Positions 1 through 11,805 are shown, counted from the first letter of the stretch. The stretch: 64,000 nt of DNA from Rhizophagus irregularis (GCF_026210795.1 NC_089454.1:1798001-1862000), one strand, 5' to 3'. A program made the numbers and translations. The notes: generated from the letters alone by a model not told the origin.

Positions 1-576
1 ATATTTTATTTTTTATATTTTAATGATTTTATATTTTATTTTTTTTAGATTTTTCAGTTTTTCTTTATAACTATTAAGGTATATTTTTTATTTTTTTATT
101 TTTATTTATTTTTATATATAATTTTTATTTTCTACTAACTTTATTTCTTCTTTTATTTTATAGGGTTGGTTTTATTTAATTTTCTGTTTATCATATTTTT
201 ATTCTTTTCCCATTTTTGTTTTCTTTTTATCTCTTTATTTCTTTTGCTTTTTTTATTTTTCTCTTTCTTTATTTTTTCTATTGCTTTTTATTTTTTCTTT
301 GTTTCTTTCACTTTTTTGTTCTTATTTTGTTTCTTTTGTTCCTTTACACTACCTTTCATTTCTTTTATTTTTTTACACTACCTTTCATTATTTTTATTTT
401 TTTCTATTTCCATTTTATTATTTTTGTTCCTTTATACTATTCTTTATTATTTTCATTTTTTTTCCATTTCCACTTCATCTTTTTCATTTTTTTATATTAT
501 TTTTATTTCTTTTATTTTTTTATTTTTCTTTTGCTCCATTTTATCTTTCTTTTATTCTTTTTTTTTCATTTCTTTC
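1..576 (+). repeat. T/C-rich repeat with an intron-like core
   Basis: The strand is almost pure T with C. Its long open frames encode only Phe/Leu/Ser/Ile-rich low-complexity peptide and are not credible genes. Positions 79-163 have intron architecture: GT at 79, a CTACTAAC branch-point-like motif at 132-139, a pyrimidine tract and AG at 162-163. The same arrangement, with recognisably homologous sequence, returns at 63762-63850. The T/C-rich tract continues beyond the CACTA-like element at 7424-7620, so that element appears to have landed inside it. Confidence 0.6.
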
Positions 577-591
577 AACTAGTCGAAATAA

Positions 592-1022
592 GAAATTTTG
601 GACATGTAACTTTCGGCTAAGTTTCGGAATAAATTTCAGCCAAAATTCGTCTGAATTTAATTTCGGCTTAATTTCAACTTACATGATTTCCAAAGTTCTT
701 TTCTGAAGTTCTTCTGAAGTTCTTCTGATATTCTGATTTTCCGAAGTTCCGATCATTATATAAAACTCAGTTTCTGAAATTTATTATGAACAAGTGACAC
801 TTATGTAAAACTCAAAAAAAAAGAATTTATGTAAAATCCAATAAAAAGCAACAACTTCCGTCAAATTTCGACTAACAAAAATGAAGATTTATTATTATTA
901 TTTTTAACGAATGTTAAATTTTCTATTAACAGGATTTACGACCAAATATTCTCTCGCATTTTTCCTATCCGAAATTTTATATTTTATTGGCACAAATCTA
1001 CTGAGAATATTATGCACTGGAA
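592..1022. repeat. Subterminal repeats, left end of CACTA-like element
   Basis: Several degenerate copies of TTCGGCTAAGTTTCGG, TTTCAGCCAAAATTCG and GAAGTTCTTCTGA-like words lie just inside the left terminus. Related words recur at 7190-7400 in the opposite orientation. They are the expected place for binding by an element-encoded protein; that role is inferred. No gene is seen here. Confidence 0.5.
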
Positions 1023-4000
1023 TTATGCAATCTCGACCTTCTGGGTAAAATTCAGTACCCTAAAGTTCGACATTGCAAATTTCATCGTCTTCAATACTGA
1101 AATAATAACGAGAATTCGCTGGTTGATACCATCGAATGAATGCCAAATTATGTTCCAATTCTCCATCCGGTAAGTCAACCTTGTGGGAAAAAAAAATTGA
1201 ACTTGTCCAGGATAACAATCGACACTACCGTCTTGTGTTATAAATTTGGCTAAAACATACGAGTTCCTTACGTGTCGAGCTGACATATTTGATCCAAATG
1301 TCTCTGAACCGATTCTACATCTACCGAACTGTTTCATTTTGACGGAAATAATCCTTGAATTCTCGTGGCCTTCTCCAAATGGCTTTCGAAACTCAAGTGT
1401 TTCATAAGTCACCAAATAGTATTCGACCAGTAAATCAAGCATTGAATTTGACATAACTACATTTTCAGAGGCAGAACCCAACATTTCACCTGGAAACGAC
1501 TCGCTTCCAGTGACTATTGATTGTTGAATATTCTGCGAATTCAACTAAAATCGTTCCATTTCATCAGCTGAAAATTCGTCAGCCTCTGCCAAGGATCCAA
1601 CAAAAGCTCGGTTATTGAGAAGTTCTAGTCATTTTACATTTTCTCCAGAATTTACAATACTATCAATGTGGATATTAGCCATCATTTGTCGCATAATTTC
1701 TGGTTCTATTTTCCTATGGCTGTTTGGTAAGGTGCCTAAAATTTAAAATTACAATTATGCATAAATTAAGAATAAGAATATTAAACCTAAATAAATAGTT
1801 ATAGTTTACCTAATACACCGTTCATGCATTCGAAGAAGAAACACCAGAATGCGTATAAAGGTCTAAAATCATACATACATTCACTCAAATGAAGTGAAAG
1901 ATGGAGATTAAGAGTAATTTTATCTCATTCATAATGTTCTTCAATCAACTTCACAATTTCAATCAATCTCTCATGCAATTCTCTCACAGCATCAAGTTCT
2001 AAAATTCGACTTACAAAAGCTGTATAAACTCTCACAAAATGATTGAGAATTTACCGATCATGTACCGAAAGGTGACTCCATAGCGATACCATAGCGTAAA
2101 TTGTGAAAAAGATTCGCCATTAATCTGCTGTAAAATTTGAAAATCCTTCTCTGCAATGGATTTTCCCAGGGATTCATCCCAAATCAGATGGAATCTGAAA
2201 CTCATCCATTTTTTTTTGAATTTTTATAAACGATTGTTAGTTCAAAATTCCTTCATCAACCCAAATTCTTTTCACTATCCATCTCGCGATGCCTAGAAAT
2301 AAGCAGTGCATTGGATCGACAACAATGAACCTTATAGGGTCGAAGTATGACAACTGCAATAATTCTGACCATCTAACTCCAGTATCTTTCGTAAAATGTT
2401 TTTGTGAAGCATTAGAGCTACAACATCGCCATTCATGTGCATTTTCACGAAACTTGGCCAAATCTTGAGTAACAAACCATTCGTCTATATTGTCCATCCC
2501 AGCGAAATTATTTTGTCAATTCTCATAATTTGCTCGTTTTTTGCACTGGTGACATGATGTAAGCGCTGAAATATGCCTGTATATCTTTCTTGCCGCAGGA
2601 ACATCACACGAAACTAGTACTAAAGCCACACGAATATTTTTTCCGTTTTGGCACTCAAATGTTTGATTTAGAGTTATTCCACTCCATAGTAATTCTAAAT
2701 TATTGACAATTGGTGCTAAATAGTGATTGATTTGGTGTAGGCTCACTTCGTTAGGACCTGGTAATATTCTGAAAATTAATAAATTTTCTCTTTTAAATCG
2801 AATGTCGTAAGGCAAGTTGCAAATGGCAACATATATCACACCGGTGCTGTGAATTGTCCCTTCATAGGGTTAAAACCAATCCACATTCAGCATTAAACTG
2901 AGGTGTTAATCTGCAACTTCAAACTGAAAAAAATTAGGCGAATCATGATAAGAAGTATCCTTAAATGTTTTCCACACTTGACCATCGTAAATGTCGGTCA
3001 ATATATTTTCAGAATGTGATCGATCGGACTAATATCTGAGTGACCTTTCGAATCCTGATCGAAGATATAGGGTTGCTAATTGTTGACGAATTGTAGAAAA
3101 TGGATAAATCATCTCAATTCGATTTAACACTTTATTTAATAATCTTATTTGATGAGATAAAGGAGTTTGGCACTTCTGACGTCTCGATGAATTTGGAAAT
3201 TCGATATGTTGACATTTCATAATGGCAAGAATTTCATCTTAACGAAACTCCTCTACTTCTTGTTTGTTGTATAATTTGTGACGAACGTACATAGCCGTAA
3301 AGAACAAATCAATCTTCTATGTTGAGAATATTTCTCGCTTTGTATAAAGTGACGGGAAAATTTTCAAATGCAGTATTGCCAATTTCATCCAATAACAGTT
3401 TTATAGGACCCCGGATATCTCCAAAACAGGTCATAAGTCACACTTTCGGCAGATTGGCCCATTTTTCAGAAATTTCAAAAAAATTGTTTTTTGTAAATAT
3501 CTCGGCATCCAGTAGTCCAATTTTGATGAACTTTTTTTTAAATTGTAGAGCTAAATGAGGGCTACAAAATAAAAAAAAAGTTCATTAAAATTGAATTACT
3601 GGATGCTGAGATATTTACAAAAAACGATTTTTTGAGTTTCAGCAAAAAGGGGTGTTTTTGGCCAAAAGTCCATTATGACCTTTATATTAGATATCCGGGG
3701 TCCTAGTTTTATGAACTTTATTAGTGATTTAGTTGCTGTTTCTGAAATGTTAAATCTCATTCGAAATTTCATAATCCATATTAAAATCCATAAAAACTTA
3801 TTATCATCGCTAGTTGGAGTTGGAGTGACATCTGGGTCTTGATATGGTTCGAAAGAAAGGCATATAATCTTCAAAAGTTTCAGAATTGTTATTTTCCGAT
3901 TCGTCATCTCCATTCGATTCGTTATCTTCATTAGTGTCTTCGCTTTGATCTTCGGCTGTACTTTCTCTCAGTAATAAATCTTGTTCGATGTTACCAATGT

Positions 4001-4376
4001 TACCAATGGAAACTCTGGTCGAAATGTATCTTGATCTACATCTTCGAGGCAATCAGTCAACTCTTTGCTCATTTAAAATAGTCAATTGAAATGATTCATC
4101 ATTAATATTTTCAGTATTTTCCAAAACTTCAAATGGTTCATTATCCCGAATTTCAGTATTTTTGATAATTACTTCTGAAACATCTGACGAAAGTTGGCTC
4201 GATAATTCATGTCGATTCTTTGTGCAAGGAGCAACTAACATTCCTTTACAATCGCTACAGAAACAGGGTACTTTACGAATTCTTGGCTGAACGATTGATC
4301 AAGTAGTAACTCGAGGTGATCTGGTAGTAATAGGATTTTCATCAAGTACACTAGATATCATTCTTTTTCGTCCCAT
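1023..4376 (-). pseudogene. CACTA/Tnp2-clade transposase, decayed
   Basis: The start is taken at ATG 4376, giving MGRKRMISSVLDENPITT. A Cys-rich stretch follows (CFCSDCKG). An acidic segment comes next, then recognisable Tnp2/Plavaka-type blocks: APIVNNLELLW and VSCDVPAARKIYRH (2516-2839), followed by DPMHCLFLGIARW (2237-2497), the conserved Asp-x-Met-His block of this transposase clade. The frame is broken by TGA codons near 4300 and 4051, several further stops or frameshifts, and a 300-bp MITE at 3405-3704. The 1023-1544 frame is probably the C-terminal part. Family assignment rests on these two motifs, so it is fairly secure at clade level and less so for subfamily. It cannot encode an active protein as read. 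Confidence 0.7.
3405..3704. mobile_element. 300-bp MITE with AGGACCCC termini, 8-bp duplication
   Basis: The ends are AGGACCCCGGATATC and its inverted copy. The direct duplication AGTTTTAT is exact on both sides (3397-3404 and 3705-3712). An 8-bp duplication fits hAT-type, P-type or KDZ/Zisupton-type transposition. Most of the interior folds on itself (the arms contain ATTTACAAAAAAC and CATCCAGT...ACTGGATG). It interrupts the CACTA-like transposase. A second copy with the same ends is at 55609-57175, and a degraded relative lies around 14400-14690. Confidence 0.85.
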
Positions 4377-4987
4377 TTTGTCAAAAATTTCAGATAATTT
4401 TGATAATTATGGAATTGTATTGAAATTTGTTTCAATTCAATAATTATCATATAATTGTTGCTAGTGAAGTTTCGACTAACGAATTTTCAACTTGAGCGAT
4501 CAACTTAAAAGTGATTTATCGAATTCTCATCAAACTTTATGAATTTTCCATCAACTTTAAATGATGTATTGAATTCTCATCAAACTTTACGAATTTTCCA
4601 TCAACTTTAAGTGATGTATTGAATTCTCATCAAATTTAAGTGATTTGGCGAATTTCACATCAACTAAAATTGATTTATCAAATTTCCATCAATTTAACGT
4701 AAAGTAACTTATCGAATTATTAATAAAAAATTCAATAAATCACTTATCAAATTTAAGAATTTAATAGTATAAATTAAGCTTTTGATCAAATTTTTAACTA
4801 TAAATAAACTATAAAAAAACTCGATTCTTCAAAGTTTCGTCCTAGAACTTAACTTTTTTTTTCTTACAATTTCAAAATACTTTCGTGTAAAATTTTATTA
4901 TATATTTTTACAAATTTAATAAATTTAATAAAAGTAAATAAATTTTGGCTATTTTAACAATTAAGAAAAGTTCTATTTTTTTCAAAT
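4377..4987. promoter_or_regulatory. Divergent intergenic region with tandem repeats
   Basis: This stretch separates the two divergent genes of the CACTA-like element and must hold both promoters; no clear core promoter can be named. Positions about 4510-4680 contain two and a half copies of a roughly 58-bp tandem unit built from GAATTCTCATCAAACTTTA and GAATTTTCCATCAACTTTAA. These words also resemble the subterminal repeats. Confidence 0.45.
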
Positions 4988-6857
4988 ATGTCAAAGGACA
5001 CATCAAAGAATATTAATAAAAAGGGAGAGAAAGAAGGAACTGAAAGAAACGAAAGAGATGTTTTTATCTCGTCCCCCCTAATGTTGATGAGGAAGAAACT
5101 GCTTTACGAACCTCCAACATGTTATCAGAAACTTTACGATCCCCCTTCAACATGAAATCATTTTCTTCATCACCGAGTACTTTAAGATCCCCCTTCAACA
5201 CGAAATCATCTTCATTACCAAGTGCTTCACGAACCTCTCTCTCCAATATGAAATCATCTTCATCACTGAGTGCTTCACGAACTTCTCTCTCCAATACGAA
5301 ATCATCGTCAAATATTATTAAATCAAAGCTTGCAGGCTTACAAGTAAAAATTCCAAAAATCCATTTACCGAAATCAATGATTCTAGATGAAAGTTGAGTT
5401 GAAGCAACCAAAACTTTGTGATCATTGGAAAAAAATTTGAGTAATTTTGGTAAATTTTGATTATCGATTCTTAATTGTTTATTGACGAATGTTTTTACGA
5501 TATATAGATATATATTTGAAAACCTTCAATTTTTAGATCTGAAGGTAGAAAATGGGAAATTAAAAGCCAATAATATGGAATTGCAATATAAGATAGATAA
5601 ACTTAATAAAGAACTTGAAGAGTTGAAAGAATTAAATGAAATGCTAATAAAAATAAATGAGGAATTCGGAAAAAAGACCGACAGACTTTATGAACGAATC
5701 GATTTTTATAAGAACCTTCGGATGTCAAGAAGCATGAAAAAAAGCTCAAAGCCTAAACGTAAACATCAAAGGTATCATAAATTTTTGTTATCCGTTTTAT
5801 AACTATTCGTATAATTAATTACCTTTTATTTGCCAACGTTAGGAATAATGATAGTGAAGATTCAGATGACGAAATTATTAACGTGGATGTTGAAATAGAC
5901 GAAAAGGATGAAAAGGACGATAAGGATGAAAAGGACGATAAAGATGCAAGGGTTAGTAATATTTTAAAAAATGGTTTCGTGCTAATATTTACCAAATTTT
6001 TTATTACTGTTAATAATTTAGATGGAAATGAAGACCATTTTGAAAACTATGCCTGCCAAATTTGACCTGGACTATGATCAAACGTTTATGAGCAAAACTA
6101 ACGTAGACATAAAAAAACAATTAATACCAGAACTAATGAAGAGCTTAAAGCCAAATTTTAACTCCACCTACGATAAGTTGACGAAATGGCTAATGTCGTT
6201 GCATAAATCTAGACGAGTAAGAATAATTACAAGAAGAAGGGAAAACTCAATAGTGACGATCGTCATCTACACACAAATGGGAGGATGAACGACATAAGAA
6301 TTTTGGTTGTTTTTAGTTAAATATAAACGTTTTACCCATGTTATTTTGCGTTTAGAAAAAAATTCGTTGACTAAAAGCTGCCAAAGCTTTATATGATAAA
6401 GACGACGTGAGAATTGCTCACTATGAAAAACAAGAGATGATCAATATCATTCAAGATATCAGATATTATTCACCGGAGTTGAGTGAAATGGATGAGGAAA
6501 ATGCGTCGGAAAAACGTCAAATAGTTGTGTATAATCGATCATGGAAATCATCGGAGGTATGTACTAACTTTCGACTTATTATAGTAATTTATAGATTTAC
6601 ACTAACTTGTTTCTTTCTAGTTAAAAACTTTTTTTAGGGAAGTATTGGATCTTTATTCATTTACACAACAAAACGCACAACTAACCAGATGTAGAAATTA
6701 TGACGATATGTTGCAAAATTTTGACGTCCAACCTCCAAACGATGCACCACAATGGACGTGTGTAGAACCAGAAAATGGTAATGTCGTATATGATTCTGAT
6801 ATAGGATACGAGAGTATATATGATGACTATATGTATGATGATGCTGACACGTTTTAA
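4988..6857 (+). pseudogene. Spliced coiled-coil second gene of the CACTA-like element
   Basis: I do not recognise the family. The likely start is ATG 4988 (MSKDTSKNINKKGEKEG). A six-C run at 5073-5078 shifts the frame; one extra C would join it to a Ser-rich segment with four related SPSTLRSPFN/SASRTSLSN repeats (5119-5397). In-frame exons follow: 5537-5771, a Lys/Glu coiled coil around KLNKELEELKELNEMLIK; 5843-5951, an acidic DEKDEKDDK run; 6022-6216; 6356-6556; and 6621-6857, ending YDDYMYDDADTF. Introns are 64-139 nt with GT/AG. A TGA at 6368-6370 breaks exon 5 where CGA would read through. Its position inside the CACTA-like ends suggests a TnpA-like DNA-binding accessory protein. That is inference only. 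Confidence 0.55.
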
Positions 6858-7409
6858 TGGAGTGTTGGTAATTATTATATACATTTGATATTATTTCGCT
6901 AAAATTTAACGTTCAATGTTATTTCAGTATAATTTTACTTTAACCTTTATTTTATTTGTTTATTGTATCAAAAAATTAGCATTGTGAATGAAGTTGATGA
7001 TGAAAGTCGTCTTGAAGGTGTTATATTATATAAATAGGACATTCTTATAATATATTATTATTAGCGTAGCATATAAATTGAACATTATAATAATTAGTAT
7101 AAATTAGTATTAAATATATAGTATTAAATATTTTATTAAATAAATAACAATTTATTGCGTTTAAAAGCTGACCGAATGTTAAGTATTCGTTATAATGAAT
7201 GTTATCTGAAAGTTATACGATTTTTTATTCTGAAAGTCATGCGAATGGTAGATCAAAATCTACTGAAGTTTAGTTAAAATTTAGACGAGTGGCAGTCTGA
7301 ATGGTAACACTTGATAAAAACTTTTGGTTAAGAGATTCGTCTAACTTCGGCCAAATTTCAGCCATAATTCGGGCCAAATTTGCCTATATGAAATCTGGCC
7401 GAATTGGAC
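6858..7409. repeat. Right subterminal region of CACTA-like element
   Basis: AT-rich 3' flank of the second gene, then degenerate repeats of GAATG/CGAATG and TTCGGCCAAATTTCAGCC words leading to the right terminus. They mirror the left subterminal repeats. No gene is seen. Confidence 0.45.
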
Positions 7410-7423
7410 TATTTCGACTAGTG

Positions 7424-7823
7424 TCTATTTGATCTTTTTTATTTCTTTCATTTCTTTTACTCTCCTTTACTCCATTTTATTTCTCCTTCAATCTCTTTTA
7501 TTTCTTTATTTCCTTTCACTCTTCCTATTTTTTTCATTTACCTTTATTCTTTTTTTCTTTTTTCATTTACATATTTTCTTTTTTTTATTGTTGTAACTCA
7601 TTTTTTTTTTGTTATCCCTATCAAAAAATTTAGTATTTTGGATAGTATGAGTTTATTTTTTTCAATCAATAAATCTAAAAATTAATATAAGTATATTTAT
7701 TATATATTTAAAAAAATTTAGCTAATCATCATGAGTGAATCACTTATCCTAGATAATCTTTATTCAGAGAGAAAGTTAATAACAGTCTATAAATATAATA
7801 TAACAAAATAAATATTTGAAAAG
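7424..7823. other. T/C-rich flank, no gene
   Basis: 7424-7600 continues the T/C-rich tract seen at 1-576 on the other side of the CACTA-like insertion. 7600-7823 is featureless AT-rich DNA ending at the LINE target site. Confidence 0.5.
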
Positions 7824-7838
7824 TATATATTGCATTTT

Positions 7839-9077
7839 TTTTTTTTTTTTTTGCAAGATAGTGCAATTCATGAGTTTATTAGTTATATGAAAGTACAGGA
7901 GTGTCTGCTAAGTGTATAACTAATCTATTAAAACTCTGAACCAGTTTCCCATCCTATAGATTGCTCCCTGTGCCCTACCATCACCAATATAAAATTCACC
8001 TATATCCTCCCATAGTAGCTATCAGATTATATAGGATCATTATTATCATATGGCTTCAGTATGTGCTTTCACTATCCTCTAAACAAAAAGAAAAAATTAT
8101 ATTTGTATTTGTACATCTTAGTATTATTATATACCTTCCAAATCACCCTATTTCCTTTTCTGATAAGTTGGTCTATATATTGTCTAGTTTTTCCAAGAGC
8201 AATTGACCATTGTTCATTATGTTTAAAAATTTTCCTTCCCTTTAAGTTATAAGTATCACCTTCTATTTGTTGAGTTAGAGTTCATTCATATGTAATATAT
8301 TAATGTGCTGGTATTTTCTTCCTTAAGTCTTACTTCTTGATTCCTTTTGTGCGTTCCCATTCTGTTATTAAGTTGCAGCGTGGTTGTCAAATGATTTTAT
8401 AAAATTCATTAACAAATATTTCTAAAAAAAAAGTAGTAATTGTTAGTGTAGCTTTTTCTGACTTAACAATAAGCTTGATTTCTCTATATTTTTCTTTAGG
8501 AAAAAAATTCTTTAGCATTAAATGTATGAAGGGAATAGGTAACTCTTGATTAGAATCTATTGTATGGCCAAAAAAATTTCTATTCCACAAAAGTAATTGT
8601 TGTGTATCCTCTTGGTTTAGTTGGAGATATTTCTCTTGTGAAAGCAAGTCTTTAAGCATTTGGTCACATTTATGCATAGTGTTGTTCGCCACCATTAACC
8701 ATTTATCTCTAAGTTGCTGACAATAGATTATGTGATCATTGTCTTCATTTTCTTCAAGACACATTCTGCATTTTACATCTCCATATAAATTGTATCTCCT
8801 TTCTTTCATAATCTCTAAAGTTGGTAGCAGATTATTTGTCAGTTTTAAGTGCTTAATAAATCTGTCATTTATTGTTGATGTTGTACAATTGAGACCTGTG
8901 TTTTTTTTAAGTAATGCCCACGTGACTTTTTCTTCTATCACACATGTTGTGTCTTGAAAAATTGTTCTGTATGCACGATTAAAAGACCATGCTACCTCTA
9001 GTACAGACTCACATATATTATCTATAAATTTCCTAATGTGTCTGTCAACTCTTTTACCATCCCAATATATATCATAT
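7839..9077 (-). mobile_element. 5'-truncated LINE (non-LTR retrotransposon) remnant
   Basis: A perfect 15-bp duplication TATATATTGCATTTT flanks the unit (7824-7838 and 9078-9092). On the plus strand a run of T follows the left copy, which is the poly(A) tail of a minus-strand insert, so the 3' end is on the left. Minus-strand reading from about 9060 to 8387 gives an open C-terminal segment. It includes LTNNLLPTLEIMKERR and a zinc-finger-like CRMCLEENEDNDHIIYC (Cys-x2-Cys...His-x3-Cys), matching the post-RNase-H tail of ORF2 proteins. The 49.6-49.8 kb part of the large LINE has the same type of block (LLLDMLPTL, CPQC, HLWTC). EN, RT and RNase H are missing, so it was dead on arrival. Confidence 0.85.
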
Positions 9078-9092
9078 TATATATTGCATTTT

Positions 9093-10623
9093 CAAATAAT
9101 AATAATACAAGTTAATAATAATTGTAAACTTTGACTTTTATATATAACTTAATATTATTAAAGTTTTTTATTATACTTTTAATTATTTGCATATATATAT
9201 ATATAGATATTATAGAAATAATGGTAATAACAGATAAAGAATTGTATTTGAATTTGCTTTTCTGCATTAACTTATTGTGAATCACTTACCAGTAATAATA
9301 AATTGCTTTACAATAATATAAATATGTTTTTTTAGATAAGTATGATTAAGATATTGAGATATATATAATATATAAGTGATGTATTAATCAATTTTTAAAT
9401 TTTTTTTTCTGGTATTTTCCTATTTTCACAGTAAATTAAGGTACCTCTCACTTATCCAACTGTTAGAAAATACAGAAAATTAGATGTAAAAATAGCACCA
9501 GTTGAGAAATTGCAATATAATGATATAAGGGATATATGAAATTTGATTATTGCACGGATTTATTATTGATTACAAAACTGGGTTTTATTTTGTTTTTATA
9601 CTATAATTTCTTATAAAATAAGAAAATAATACACTTCAGATTGTTTATCATACACGAAGTATGAAAACCTATTTCCTAATTATTATAATATATAATTAAT
9701 GAATGGAAAACGGGTGAAATATTATGGACAACTGCAAAAAAGGTCATTTTTTTCATTAACACCTTCAGAGAAAAATGGAAATACAACTAAAATTTAGATT
9801 TGAATGTATTGTAAATTGAAAAACTTTATTTTATTAGTTGAATAAATTAGGAGGTAAAATTTCGCATATACTAATTTACTATCAAATTATCTCTAATTTT
9901 ATTTTTACGATACTTATGACTTGGAATAATGACATCACGTAGAAGAAAAAACTATTTTTTTCAAATAAATCGTCATCTTAAAATTTAAAAACCACCTAAC
10001 CATTAAAGGGCCTCAATCTAATTTATTTTTGGATAATAAAAATCCCGTTTGATTTACTGATGGAAATTTGATTGGTTACAGGAATTGAAAGGATGAATTC
10101 GGCTTCGGCTTATTTACTTGCCGAAATTATAAATCTATAATTTTTAGTAATCATTATAATCATTATAATAATGGTAAACCCCATTTTTAATCTGATGATT
10201 ATATAATGACTCACTTTAGCATGTTTGGCATTTTGAGATACCATTGATACCATTTATATCCTTTATATAAAATTACTAAGATTAATAGGATTAGGATTTA
10301 TGAGCATGCTAGAATGTTAAAAAAGGTAATTGGCTTCAGAAACTCATAAAGTTTCAATTAATACTAAGCTCGTGACTTAATCAAGTATATCACTTTCCCA
10401 CATTAATATTTATTTATTTATAATTTTCATATTGTAAAAAAAAAAATTTGTGCAGAATGTCATAATATTATTATAATCGCACATTCTCCGTGTGTCATAA
10501 ATTTAAATATTTTTTTTTTTAAAAAAAAAATACAAAAACTTTTCTCTTTTCTTTTATTTAAATTTTTTTTATATATAAAAACTAATAAAAATATCAAAAT
10601 TATAAAATTATACATTAATAATA
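9093..10623. other. AT-rich intergenic DNA, no secure gene
   Basis: No convincing gene. A short open stretch at about 9440-9540 (plus) reads KVPLTYPTVRKYRKLDVK and looks protein-like, but it is too short to assign. The last 200 bases would contain the promoter of the TMEM41-like gene; no motif stands out. Confidence 0.4.
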
Positions 10624-11805
10624 ATGACAGAAGTAACATCGCTATTAGGAAATAATAATGGTTCTCAACCATACAATTCAGTTGTAATACCAACTTCCAC
10701 GGCAAAATTATTAGATTTTAAATATCGATTACTATTTTACAATAATGATAAAAAATGGAACTCATTGAAAGCAATCCTTCGATTATTGTTAATATTTTTA
10801 GTATCTACTTTCATAGTTTATCTAATACTGAAAATATGTTTACCACCATTAAACGAGTAAATATTTTGATTCCATTTTTTTTTTTTCTTGATCCCATATT
10901 TTAAAAAAAAAGATTTTAATTTAAATTTGAATTTTCTAATTAATTTAAGAGAGCAAAAACGATCGGTACGTTTACCAAGTGGAATAGAAGATTTGCAATT
11001 ATTGAACAAATTATTAGCACAATATATGGACCAATATTATTATAGTGTAATGACCGTTTTTGTGATTGTATATATCTAGTAAGTAGTTAAAAGTGCGAGA
11101 ATTATTTTTTTTGTTTATATTAAATTTGATATTCATTTTTTTATAAGTTTACAGACATTTTCTATACCTGGCAGTATGTGGTTATCGATATTGGGTGGTG
11201 CTTTGTTTAATCTTGTTGTAGCCCTCTTCTTAGTTTGCCTTGTATGTACCATTTCATGCACTTTACTTAACAAATTTGTTATGCTTCATTCTCTAATAAA
11301 ATTTTTTTCCCTTTTTTTTTAGTGTTCAGCAATTGGTGCAACCAACTGTTATTTATTATCTCATAAATTTGGAAAATCGTTTGTAAAAGACAAATTCTCT
11401 GAAAAATTAGATAGATGGGCAGAAAAATTACGATCGCATTCGCAAAATTTATTTAATTATATGATTGTACTTCGTTTATCCCCATTTCCGCCTAATTGGT
11501 TTGCTAATATAGCAGCTCCACACGTTGGTGTTCCTTTAAAAGTATTTTTTATTGGAACATTTTTTGGTGTTGCTGCACCTTCTTTAATTCATGTACAAGC
11601 TGGTTTAACTATCGAACATTTAACAAATGCTTCCGATTTTAAAATATTCTCATTTACTAATGTTTTTGCTTTAATATTAATTGCCTTTGCTGTTCTATTA
11701 CCTGTTTGGATTAGAAGAAGGTTTGAAAAGGCTGAAAATGAGTTAAATGATGAAAACAATCAGATTGAAAATAATAATACTCCACCAGTCTCTCAAATTG
11801 TATAG
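10624..11805 (+). CDS. TMEM41/VTT-domain (SNARE-associated) membrane protein
   Basis: Four exons, 10624-10856, 10950-11078, 11148-11241 and 11323-11805, join in frame with GT/AG introns of 93, 69 and 81 nt to give 312 residues. After a hydrophilic N-terminus (MTEVTSLLGNNNGSQPYN) come a transmembrane helix near residues 50-75, then LPSGIEDLQLLNKLLAQY, a VTT/DedA-type core YLQTFSIPGSMWLSILGGAL, and RLSPFPPNWFANIAAPHVGV, which closely follows the TMEM41 signature (PNWFxNIASP, VPLKxFFxGTF). A last membrane helix and an acidic tail follow. Family members are ER lipid scramblases needed for autophagy and lipid mobilisation. The frame is intact, so I read it as a functional host gene. Start: the first ATG in an open exon, directly preceded by AT-rich 5' UTR. 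Confidence 0.9.

Larger units (their letters stand above)
577..7423. mobile_element. CACTA-like DNA transposon (6.85 kb), two divergent genes
   Basis: The left end reads ACTAGTCGAAATA at 578-590, and the right end (7410-7423) is its inverted copy, giving CACTAGTCGAAATA in outward orientation; the left copy has A instead of the first C. CACTA(G) termini define the EnSpm/CACTA superfamily. A 2-bp TC flanks both sides, which fits but is weak evidence for a target duplication. Subterminal DNA on both sides repeats motifs such as TTCGGC, TTCGACTAAC and GAAGTTCTTCTGA, as CACTA elements usually do. Inside lie a transposase pseudogene on minus (1023-4376) and a spliced gene on plus (4988-6857), with a shared upstream region between them. 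Confidence 0.75.

Noticed and set aside
166-706. Three overlapping plus-strand frames of 134-141 codons
   Set aside because: All are Phe/Leu/Ser/Ile-rich and overlap in the three frames of a T/C-rich repeat; low complexity explains their openness.
3319-3931. Open frames on both strands around 3.3-3.9 kb
   Set aside because: They run across the borders of the MITE at 3405-3704 and are chimeric; no protein similarity.
5064-5411. 115-codon minus-strand frame opposite the Ser-rich exon
   Set aside because: Shadow of the repeated plus-strand coding sequence; the plus strand is supported by exon structure downstream.
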